Shown here in pieces: positions 7,090 to 12,781 of a stretch of DNA of 12,781 bases. The position numbers and the translations under genes were made by a program. Origin of the DNA: Planctomycetota bacterium (GTDB lineage: Bacteria > Planctomycetota > Phycisphaerae > WQYP01). Every line of letters starts with the position of its first letter. Position 1 is the stretch's first letter. The stretch is from NCBI GenBank assembly GCA_021805585.1, contig JAJZEY010000063.1, positions 1-12,781 of the forward strand, read 5' to 3'. The notes beneath the pieces were generated by a model. That model made no database searches. It saw only the letters and a program-made list of their open reading frames with translations, and was not told the DNA's origin.

Positions 7090-7532
7090 GCGGCGACCTC
7101 ACCGGGCTTGTTCAGAACGGCCGGGGCCTGGCGCGTCCCGGACCACAGTAGTCCAGGATAATGGGAGGCCGGCCAACCTAAGCAACCTCATTCTAACAGC
7201 TTCCCGCGGACTTGCATCCCCCACGTCCGGAAAGTTCACCGGACCATTTCCGTTGACTCTTCGTACAGTGCGCTATGGGAAATCGGGCTGTAAATTGACC
7301 CGGCGGAATCCATTGGCCGATGCCCAGGCAACCCTGTCGCCAATCAAGCCTTTTTGCTAAATTGACGAGCCGGCCGTTATTCTGTCCTTTCGCTTTGCCC
7401 TTAATTAGGATTTATGTGATCTTGGATACAATAGGCCGCTCCCGTCAATTTCTGGCCATCGCGATTGTTACGCTGGTACGCAAAAACCAATTCGTCGGAT
7501 TTTGCTTTGCCCGAGGCCCCACGATGATGAAC
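7090..7532. other. 443-base region upstream of the ATPase operon
   Basis: I see no convincing gene here; the short open frames on the plus strand have no visible ribosome binding site and no recognisable motif. The stretch should contain the promoter of the leftward ATPase/DUF3226 operon, but no clear -35/-10 pair stands out. Structure that can be seen: a 9-base direct repeat TAAATTGAC at 7291-7299 and 7358-7366, with the inverted core GTCAATTT at 7444-7451. A 7-base inverted repeat, CCGAGGC at 7511-7517 and GCCTCGG at 7543-7549, frames the stop codon of the Rhs remnant. Confidence 0.5.
7291..7366. repeat. TAAATTGAC direct repeat upstream of ATPase operon
   Basis: The 9-mer TAAATTGAC occurs at 7291-7299 and again at 7358-7366, 67 bases apart, and is followed each time by a GC-rich tract. 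The inverted 8-base core GTCAATTT is at 7444-7451. Their position upstream of the ATPase start would suit operators, but short AT-rich words recur by chance and nothing else supports this. Confidence 0.3.
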
Positions 7533-7962
7533 TTAATAAGGCGCCTCGGCCGTCCATTGTGCGCGCGGCTGGGACGCGGTTGTCGCGGCTAATCGCAACG
7601 CCTCCATCTTCCCTGCCGGCGCGGATTCGACATACCCATACAAATTAATCCCGCCCGCATAGCTAATTGGATCACGCTGAATCCATCGATCAAGAACGGG
7701 GTTGTATGTTCGGTTGCGGACGTAAATAGTTACGCGTTTCAGGATCGAAGCGATAGCCGCAGAAGATGATTTCATTGGCGCCGTAATCTGATTGCACCGC
7801 CGAGTCGCCCGACCAATTCCCGCCTGGGTCCATCGCGGTGAATATCAGTGTATTTCCATACGCCTCACAATCGCAGGCTTCCACGATTTTCCCGCTGGAA
7901 TTGGGGAGTGCCACCGCACGATACAGCAAATCTTGCATCACATAATACGCACCGGCAGGCGT
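7533..7962 (-). pseudogene. Rhs-repeat core remnant, truncated and frameshifted
   Basis: This is the C-terminal end of an Rhs/YD-repeat protein, a large surface or secreted polymorphic-toxin shell. On the minus strand it starts at AYYVMQDLLYRAVAL (7950 downward), runs through KIVEACDCEAYG and FCGYRFDPETRNY, and continues in another frame as YVRNRTYNPVLDRWIQRDP and then SYAGGINLYGYV. The switch of frame falls at the AAA run 7724-7726: removing one base joins both parts into a normal Rhs core (FDPET...RDPIxYxGGxNLYxYV). The region upstream of about 7962 has no YD repeats, so the several-hundred-residue shell is missing. After the core only about 25 residues remain before the stop, and no toxin domain can be recognised. 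It is a dead fragment, unless the extra base is a sequencing error, in which case the 5' end is still lost. Confidence 0.8.
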
Positions 7963-7989
7963 TCTCTCTGACCTCTGCGACCTCTGTGG
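7963..7989. repeat. 9-nt periodic CCTCTG repeat
   Basis: Three consecutive 9-base units are visible: TCTCTCTGA, CCTCTGCGA and CCTCTGTGG. On the minus strand they read as CCACAGAGG-type units and would encode PQRSQRSER. The tract sits exactly where the Rhs homology stops. Similar CACAGAG-rich short repeats are, to my recollection, spread through genomes of several environmental phyla; that link cannot be checked here. Confidence 0.45.
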
Positions 7990-8383
7990 CCAATACTCCT
8001 CCCATTGTGCCTTCGCGATTTTGTGGTAAGACCCGGCGGCCCAACATTGCTCCCACCGCATGCCAATGCCGGCCCCTCCTTCGCTTTTCCATACACTTCC
8101 AACCAATAATCGCCAATAGACGTTCATTGGGCCGTTAATCAGCGATGCCGCCCATCGCCCGAAAAATCGGCAACCCCGGTGCCCACGACCGGTAACATGC
8201 GGTTGAAGAATCGGCTTATGCACCGCCGGTTGCCGGGCATCTTGAACTGGCGCGGAGAATCCTCTAGTGTTACGGCGTTGGCGGAAAAATCCGCGTAAAG
8301 GATTGGTTAAGCGGCGAATGTCCCGGACGCGCCGCGGAACCGGCGCATAAACGATTTTCAGCAAACGTAAGGAAAAACTTTCA
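7990..8383. other. Region between Rhs remnant and TauE gene
   Basis: About 390 bases with no recognised gene. A long minus-strand open frame crosses it, but its product has no Rhs or other motif here and continues antisense into the TauE gene. The region must hold the 5' leader and promoter of the TauE operon; no clear promoter hexamers were found. A small perfect hairpin (GCGGA, AAAA loop, TCCGC) lies at 8281-8294, about 90 bases before the TauE start. Confidence 0.45.
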
Positions 8384-9238
8384 TTGGATACAGCAGCCAT
8401 TATCTGGATTCTGGAAATTGCCGGTGCCTCTTTCCTTGGCGGCGTAGTCGGCGCGATTAGCGGCCTAGGCGGAGGAATTGTAATTGTTCCGGTTCTGACC
8501 GTTTTCATGGGCATGCCGATCGAACAGGCCATCGGGGCCAGCATTGTGTCGGTAATCGCGGTGTCCAGCGGGGCCGGTTCCGTTTATGTGCGCGACCACA
8601 TTACCAACGTCCGCATTGCCATGTTTCTGGAATTATCCACTGCTTCCGGCGCTATTCTGGGGGCGGCGGTCCTTTCCCGGTTTCTCAACGCCGATACACT
8701 GAAAATACTTTTTGGTTTTACACTCCTTTTTTCACTGGTGCCGGTGCTGTTGAAAATAGCCGAAGAACTTCCCGAAAACGTGCAAAGCGACCGCCTTGCA
8801 ACATGGCTTCAACTGCAAGGCTCATATTTTGATAAGCGTATGGGCCGCGAAATCACCTACAACGCCGGACGGGTTCCGCCGGCCATGGGAATCATGTTTC
8901 TGGCGGGAATTATGGCGGGTATTCTGGGAATCGGTGCCGGGGTGCTTAAGGTACTGGCCCAGGAAATCGCCATGCGACTCCCGACCAAGGTGGCCACCGC
9001 AACCAGTAATTTCATGATTGGCGTGACAGCGGCCGCAGCGGCGGGGGTTTACCTTCACCGCGGGCTGGTACTGCCATTTGTGGTGGTGCCGGTGGCGACT
9101 TCCGTTCTGCTGGGCGCGATTCTGGGAACAAAATTAATGGAAAAAATGTCCAATACCATGGTGCGAAAGGTTTTCGCCGTGCTCCTGGGCATTATTGGTG
9201 TTCAGATGTTAATGGGCGGCTTTCACGTTAAGCTTTGA
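8384..9238 (+). CDS. TauE/SafE-family membrane permease
   Basis: This 284-residue inner-membrane protein belongs to the TauE/SafE family, whose members move sulfite, sulfoacetate and other small organic anions. The first hydrophobic hairpin carries the family signature GAISGLGGGIVIVPVL (residues 23-38). The second half repeats it as GILGIGAGVLKVLAQ (179-193), reflecting the internal duplication of the family. About eight hydrophobic segments are visible, split by a hydrophilic loop at about 125-165. The start is a TTG at 8384 preceded by AAGGAA at 8369-8374; an in-frame TAA at 8348-8350 rules out any start further upstream, and the next ATG would delete the signature. Its close partner is the DUF1634 gene, 65 bases downstream, an arrangement seen repeatedly for this family. 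The substrate is not readable from the sequence. Confidence 0.9.
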   Translation: MDTAAIIWILEIAGASFLGGVVGAISGLGGGIVIVPVLTVFMGMPIEQAIGASIVSVIAVSSGAGSVYVRDHITNVRIAMFLELSTASGAILGAAVLSRFLNADTLKILFGFTLLFSLVPVLLKIAEELPENVQSDRLATWLQLQGSYFDKRMGREITYNAGRVPPAMGIMFLAGIMAGILGIGAGVLKVLAQEIAMRLPTKVATATSNFMIGVTAAAAAGVYLHRGLVLPFVVVPVATSVLLGAILGTKLMEKMSNTMVRKVFAVLLGIIGVQMLMGGFHVKL

Positions 9239-9303
9239 ACGAAAGTAACCGACTTTGCCGGCCCGGCCAGCGCTGCGGTCGCCGAAAAAATAAGAGGCAA
9301 CTG

Positions 9304-9723
9304 ATGGCAGAACCAGAGCAATCTACAATTCCAACCACCTTACCGGCACGAAATGCGGAGGGGGTTCGCAATGAAACGACCATTCAGGATGTTTCCGCAT
9401 GGGTGTTGCGCATTGGCGTGGTGAGCAGCGTACTGGTGATGGCTCTGGGACTGACGCTCGCTTTTATTCACCATCCGCCCAGTGTGCACCACATGCAAAC
9501 GGCGGTATTAAACGATCATTTCTCGGTGATATATCATGGCGTCATGCGTGGGGATGGCGAATCGGTTATTGATGTGGGACTTTTTATCCTGGTCTTAACG
9601 CCCGTGGCGCGGGTGCTGGCCTCGGTTATTTTATTCGCGCTGGTGGATCGCGACTGGTTTTATACCACCGTCACGCTGATTGTCCTGATTCTAACGCTGG
9701 TATCGCTGTTATTTATTCATTGA
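9304..9723 (+). CDS. DUF1634 membrane protein, TauE partner
   Basis: This 139-residue protein has three predicted membrane segments: about 33-55 (WVLRIGVVSSVLVMALGLTL), 88-113 and 119-138. The second carries the DUF1634 hallmark LVLTPVARVLASV. The N-terminal 30 residues are hydrophilic and probably cytoplasmic. DUF1634 genes usually follow TauE/SafE genes, as here, so a role as accessory subunit of the permease is likely, although no biochemical role is established to my knowledge. I chose the ATG at 9304 because AGAGG lies about nine bases upstream and the conserved part begins soon after. A TTG at 9235, overlapping the TauE stop, would add 23 arginine-rich residues with no family resemblance. 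Confidence 0.85.
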   Translation: MAEPEQSTIPTTLPARNAEGVRNETTIQDVSAWVLRIGVVSSVLVMALGLTLAFIHHPPSVHHMQTAVLNDHFSVIYHGVMRGDGESVIDVGLFILVLTPVARVLASVILFALVDRDWFYTTVTLIVLILTLVSLLFIH

Positions 9724-9725
9724 AT

Positions 9726-9757
9726 CCGGCCGGTTGGCCGGCCGATGCCGGATCGGC
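9726..9757. terminator. Tandem hairpins between convergent genes
   Basis: The gap between the DUF1634 stop and the PHP-phosphatase stop consists almost wholly of two perfect stems sharing one base. The first is CCGGCC (9726-9731), loop GGTT, GGCCGG (9736-9741). The second is GCCGAT (9741-9746), loop GCCGG, ATCGGC (9752-9757). The position suggests transcription stop for both directions. No T-run follows on either strand, so it is not a canonical intrinsic terminator; it may instead protect 3' ends or act with Rho. Confidence 0.5.
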
Positions 9758-10471
9758 TTAAATCCAGAGCTTGGCAGGATTTTCCACCATCAGTTTCCGA
9801 ATCTTTGTTTCGCCAACCAGGTCCATCGCCTCACCAATACCCGCCATGCGGGACGCCATATGATCAGGCCGGTGGCCATCCGTCCCAAGCATAAAATAGC
9901 GGTCTTCCTTCAGATAGCGTTGTGCCAGTTGCCGCACCAGTTCATTTTCTGAACCGCCCAACGGTCCAAGATTGCCCTGAAACAGCACGCCGCGCGCCGC
10001 CAGCACCTGAATAAATGCCGGATGATCCAACATGCACGCCATACGTTCGGGGTGCGCCAGAATCACGGTAAATCCGCGGCTTTGCAGCCATTGAATCGCT
10101 TCGTCACCCCAGGCCGGCCAGAACGGCTCCCACAGATCCGCCAGCACATACGACGAATTCATGCCATACGTTGGCACGCAGGTGGTGTCCGTCCAGCGGC
10201 ACATTTCCGGCGAAAGCCGCAATTCGCCGCCCGGCCGGAATTCCGCCCGGATACCCACCTCTTTCATGTGGCGGGAAAACCGCTCCACCGCAAGGCAAGT
10301 CTGGGCGGGCTTGATGTTCGTAATTTCCGTCGGACCGGTGTGCGGCGTTAAAAAGAAGCGGTTGTATCCCTGAGCAATCATCGCCTGCACACACAGGACG
10401 GATTCAGCGATCGCCTTGCAGCCGTCATCCATGCCGGGCAGAAAGTGATTATGGACATCAATATAGTTCAT
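9758..10471 (-). CDS. CpsB/YwqE-like PHP-domain tyrosine phosphatase
   Basis: This 237-residue PHP-domain protein resembles the CpsB/CapC/YwqE family, manganese-dependent protein-tyrosine phosphatases that act on bacterial tyrosine kinases controlling capsule or exopolysaccharide export. Metal-binding motifs appear in order: DVHNHFLPGMDDG (H7, H9), LTPHTGP (H44), GGELRL (E83), LAHPER (H140) and GTDGH (D198, H200). The length matches the family (about 240-260). The ATG at 10471 has GAGGAAT about a dozen bases upstream. It lies 86 bases downstream of typA on the same strand and may share its transcript. No tyrosine kinase or polysaccharide gene is in the window, so the natural target is unknown; a histidinol-phosphatase-like role is a less likely alternative. 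Confidence 0.85.
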   Translation of the reverse strand: MNYIDVHNHFLPGMDDGCKAIAESVLCVQAMIAQGYNRFFLTPHTGPTEITNIKPAQTCLAVERFSRHMKEVGIRAEFRPGGELRLSPEMCRWTDTTCVPTYGMNSSYVLADLWEPFWPAWGDEAIQWLQSRGFTVILAHPERMACMLDHPAFIQVLAARGVLFQGNLGPLGGSENELVRQLAQRYLKEDRYFMLGTDGHRPDHMASRMAGIGEAMDLVGETKIRKLMVENPAKLWI

Positions 10472-10557
10472 GGCCAGCGGTATTCCTCAGGCCGCCGGCC
10501 GGCGCAAGCGCAGGCTCGCGGCACCGGCACAGCGGTAATCATGTGCGTCCGGAAGGC

Positions 10558-12396
10558 TCAAGCGCCATCCGCGCGGCCGAAACGTTTGCGGTCATTTTCC
10601 TTCAGATGCCGCTTACGCAGCCGGATGGTAGTCGGCGTCACTTCCACAAGTTCGTCATCCTCAATATATTCCAGCGCGATTTCCAGCGACATATCGCGGG
10701 GTGGTTTAAGGATGATGTTTTTGTCACTGCTGGTGGTGCGCATATTGGAAAGCTTCTTTTCGCGACAAACGTTCACCGTTATATCGGTATCCTTGTTGTA
10801 CTCACCGACCACCATACCTTCATAGACTTCGTCGCCCGGCTTTACAAACATCATGCCGCGTTCCTGAAGTGTATCCAGCGCGTAGGCGTTGGTTTTGCCA
10901 AGCTCCATGCTGACCATCACGCCATTCTGTCGGCCGGGCAAGGCCCCGCGGATGAACTGGTAATCATGAAATGTATGGTGCATGATCGCCTCACCCTGCG
11001 TACCGTTGAGAAGCCGGGTGCGCAAGCCGATCAGCCCGCGCGAGGGTATGGTGAATTCCAAATGGGTAATATTTCCCTTGGAATCCATCCGCACAAGCTC
11101 GCCGCGCCGATTACCGACGAGTTCCATGACCGCGCCGACATTCTGTTGCGGCACATCAATGACCAGGTTTTCCACCGGTTCGCATTTGTGGCCGTTAAGC
11201 TCCTTGAAAATCACCTTTGGCTTGCTGACCTGAAGTTCATAACCTTCGCGACGCATGTTTTCTATCAGCACGCCAAGGTGCAGAAGGCCGCGGCCGCTGA
11301 CGCGCAGCGAATCAGCGGAAGAGGTGTCCTCCACTCGTAAAGCCACATTGCTTTGCAGTTCTTTGTAAAGGCGGTCACGCAGGTTGCGGCTGGTGACAAA
11401 TTTCCCCTCTTTTCCGGCGAAGGGGGAATCGTTGACGGAAAAGATCATGCTAAGCGTCGGTTCGTCCACGTCAATAAGCGGCATGGCTTCGGGATGTTCG
11501 GGTGCCGCGATCGTGTCGCCGATATCCACATCCTCTATGCCGACGACGGCGCAAATATCCCCGGCTTCCACATGGTCCGTTTTTTCCCGCCCAAGACCGG
11601 CAAACAGATAAAGTTCCGTGGTGGCATGCGATTCATTTTTGCCCGTGCGTTTGATCAGGGTAATCTTTTCCCCCTTGCGGAGGTAGCCGTTAAAAACCCG
11701 ACCAATGCCGATGCGCCCAACATATTCATTGTAGTCAATATTTGTGACCTGCATCTGCAGTGGCTTTTCAAGGTCCGCGACCGGGCCTGGAACCTTGCTT
11801 ACAATGGTATCCAGCAGGGGTCGCATATCGGTACTGGTATCTTCCATGTTAAGCTTGGCGAAACCGGCCCGCCCCGACGCATACACCACCGGAAAATCCA
11901 GTGCGTCATCGCTGGCATCAAGTTCCACAAACAGATCAAAAATTTCGTTCAGGACTTCGTCCGGGCGGGCGTCCGGCCGGTCGATTTTGTTGATCACCAC
12001 AATCGGCTTAATGTGGTAATGAAAAGCCTTCTTAAGCACAAAGCGGGTCTGCGGCATAGGGCCTTCAAAGGCATCCACCAGCAGAAGCACGCCATCCGCC
12101 ATTTTCAGTACGCGTTCAACTTCGCCGCCGAAGTCGGCGTGGCCGGGAGTGTCAATAATATTGATTTTCCGTATGACGCCGGCGGAATCCGGATAGTTCA
12201 TGGCGACATTTTTCGCCAGAATGGTAATTCCGCGCTCACGTTCCAAAGGGTTATTGTCCAGAATAAGCGTTTTGTCTTCCAACTGTGCGGCGCGGAACAT
12301 GCCCGACTGGCGCAGCAATGCGTCCACCAGCGTCGTTTTGCCATGGTCAACGTGGGCGATGATGGCGATATTGCGTAATTCGTCACGGCGTTTCAT
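10558..12396 (-). CDS. typA: Translational GTPase TypA/BipA
   Basis: TypA/BipA is a ribosome-binding GTPase of the EF-G/LepA group, involved in 50S assembly and stress or cold adaptation. The 612 residues match the usual length (about 607-615). The GTPase motifs are complete: AHVDHGKTT (14-22), RGIT (55-58), DTPGH (82-86), NKID (136-139) and SGRAG near 174. Then follow the beta-barrel domain II ([12 protein letters not shown]) and the EF-G-like domains with the TypA-typical segments [20 protein letters not shown] and [12 protein letters not shown]. The C-terminal domain contains [13 protein letters not shown] and ends in a lysine/arginine-rich tail. The ATG at 12396 has a weak GGAAAG-type ribosome binding site. 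It heads the leftward unit ending in the PHP phosphatase. Confidence 0.97.
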   Translation of the reverse strand: MKRRDELRNIAIIAHVDHGKTTLVDALLRQSGMFRAAQLEDKTLILDNNPLERERGITILAKNVAMNYPDSAGVIRKINIIDTPGHADFGGEVERVLKMADGVLLLVDAFEGPMPQTRFVLKKAFHYHIKPIVVINKIDRPDARPDEVLNEIFDLFVELDASDDALDFPVVYASGRAGFAKLNMEDTSTDMRPLLDTIVSKVPGPVADLEKPLQMQVTNIDYNEYVGRIGIGRVFNGYLRKGEKITLIKRTGKNESHATTELYLFAGLGREKTDHVEAGDICAVVGIEDVDIGDTIAAPEHPEAMPLIDVDEPTLSMIFSVNDSPFAGKEGKFVTSRNLRDRLYKELQSNVALRVEDTSSADSLRVSGRGLLHLGVLIENMRREGYELQVSKPKVIFKELNGHKCEPVENLVIDVPQQNVGAVMELVGNRRGELVRMDSKGNITHLEFTIPSRGLIGLRTRLLNGTQGEAIMHHTFHDYQFIRGALPGRQNGVMVSMELGKTNAYALDTLQERGMMFVKPGDEVYEGMVVGEYNKDTDITVNVCREKKLSNMRTTSSDKNIILKPPRDMSLEIALEYIEDDELVEVTPTTIRLRKRHLKENDRKRFGRADGA

Positions 12397-12781
12397 AACG
12401 GTCTTTCCGAAAACATTTCCTCAAGCAAGGGCGTGGGGGCGAAAGCCGCCCCCATCCGCCGGGCAAAAAGCCAAGCCCCGTATTGTAGTTGGAAATGCCA
12501 TGGGTATAAAGGGCTGGCCGGAAATAATGCCCAATTCGAAACTCCAGCCGCTTGCCCGCCAACAGTTTTTAACCGCCGGACCGCGCTACGTATGGTCCGC
12601 CCCGGAGCCAATGTGTCATCCAAGCCCTGCTTTATTAAACGTTTAACCAATGTTTATCGGCATTCAGCCGAAGGCTCTGTCACCGCCGGAAATCAGTGTA
12701 CGCAGTGACGCCATGCGGCAGGAGACGTGTAGTTTAAGGGGTAGCCGCCATAAATCCGGGGGTGCCGGAGCACCAGACGCC
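12397..12781. other. typA leader and unassigned right end
   Basis: About 385 bases with no recognised gene. The left part is the typA 5' leader and carries a GC-rich hairpin at 12435-12453. No clear promoter hexamers were found. At the right edge a minus-strand frame is open from the window end to a TGA at 12664-12666 (about 38 codons); it could be the tail of a gene lying outside, but I recognise no family and a chance opening is quite possible in GC-rich DNA. A small stem (GGTGC, CGGA loop, GCACC) lies at 12761-12774. Confidence 0.45.
12435..12453 (-). promoter_or_regulatory. GC-rich hairpin in the typA leader
   Basis: GGGGGC at 12435-12440 pairs with GCCCCC at 12448-12453 around a 7-base loop. 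It can also fold as a GGC/GCC stem with a four-base loop plus a bulged outer stem. It lies about 40 bases upstream of the typA ATG and would be transcribed in the leader. Such a strong stem could affect translation or mRNA stability, but no riboswitch or attenuator pattern is recognisable. Confidence 0.3.

Noticed and set aside
7088..7592. Two plus-strand open frames of about 90 codons upstream of the ATPase gene.
   Set aside because: No ribosome binding site, no recognisable motif, and arginine/proline-rich composition typical of chance frames in GC-rich DNA.
7690..8544. A 284-codon minus-strand open frame spanning the Rhs remnant and the start of the TauE gene.
   Set aside because: Only its last 86 codons resemble Rhs. 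The first part is antisense to the TauE gene and the middle shows no motif, so it is not one gene.
11353..12378. A 341-codon plus-strand open frame antisense to typA, and similar long frames antisense to other genes.
   Set aside because: Shadow frames: typA on the other strand is a complete, well-conserved gene, and the antisense product has no family motifs.
1..12781. tRNA, rRNA, CRISPR array or known riboswitch.
   Set aside because: I looked in the non-coding gaps on both strands and saw no cloverleaf with a T-loop, no regular repeat-spacer pattern and no recognisable riboswitch core.

Overview
The window is GC-rich bacterial DNA with tightly packed genes, several NTG or overlapping starts, and one accessory stretch between housekeeping-type loci. 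The mix of families suggests a member of Planctomycetota, possibly the Phycisphaerae: a YkgJ-type cysteine-cluster protein with a CPWQ motif, an EboB-like TatD hydrolase, a sugar-isomerase-type TIM barrel, the TauE/SafE plus DUF1634 pair, and a CpsB-type PHP phosphatase. This placement is inferred from gene style only; there is no rRNA or other marker gene here.

Layout. (1) 1-1518 (+): the C-terminal part of the DEAH-box helicase HrpB, whose frame is closed by a TAG at bases 1-3. (2) 1614-2776 (-): an 80-residue unknown protein followed by an EboB-like TatD-family hydrolase. (3) 2921-4698 (+): a probable three-gene operon running divergently from (2), with a YkgJ-like Cys-cluster protein, a small TPR protein and a xylose-isomerase-like TIM barrel. 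(4) 4817-5220 (-): an IS3-family remnant (OrfA, an intact A7G slippery run, a short stub of OrfB, and a probable left end). (5) 5312-7089 (-): a translationally coupled two-gene operon made of an AAA15/ABC-type ATPase and a DUF3226 protein with TOPRIM-like motifs. (6) 7533-7962 (-): a truncated, frameshifted Rhs-core remnant next to a 9-nt periodic repeat. (7) 8384-9723 (+): a TauE/SafE permease plus a DUF1634 membrane protein. (8) 9758-12396 (-): a CpsB/YwqE-like PHP phosphatase downstream of the translational GTPase TypA/BipA. Genes of (7) and (8) converge on a 34-base gap filled by two hairpins. (9) 12397-12781: the typA leader and unassigned sequence.

The most interesting part is 4817-7962. 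An ATPase and a TOPRIM-like protein are translationally coupled and flanked on both sides by decayed mobile or polymorphic elements. This is the layout of split OLD-family systems such as PARIS (AriA plus AriB), but the second gene looks like DUF3226 rather than DUF4435. A defence role is inferred from architecture and location; it is not shown by the sequence. The second point of interest is the TatD hydrolase and TIM barrel in divergent neighbouring operons, which resemble two components of ebo-type metabolite-export clusters without the UbiA or dehydroquinate-synthase-like members.
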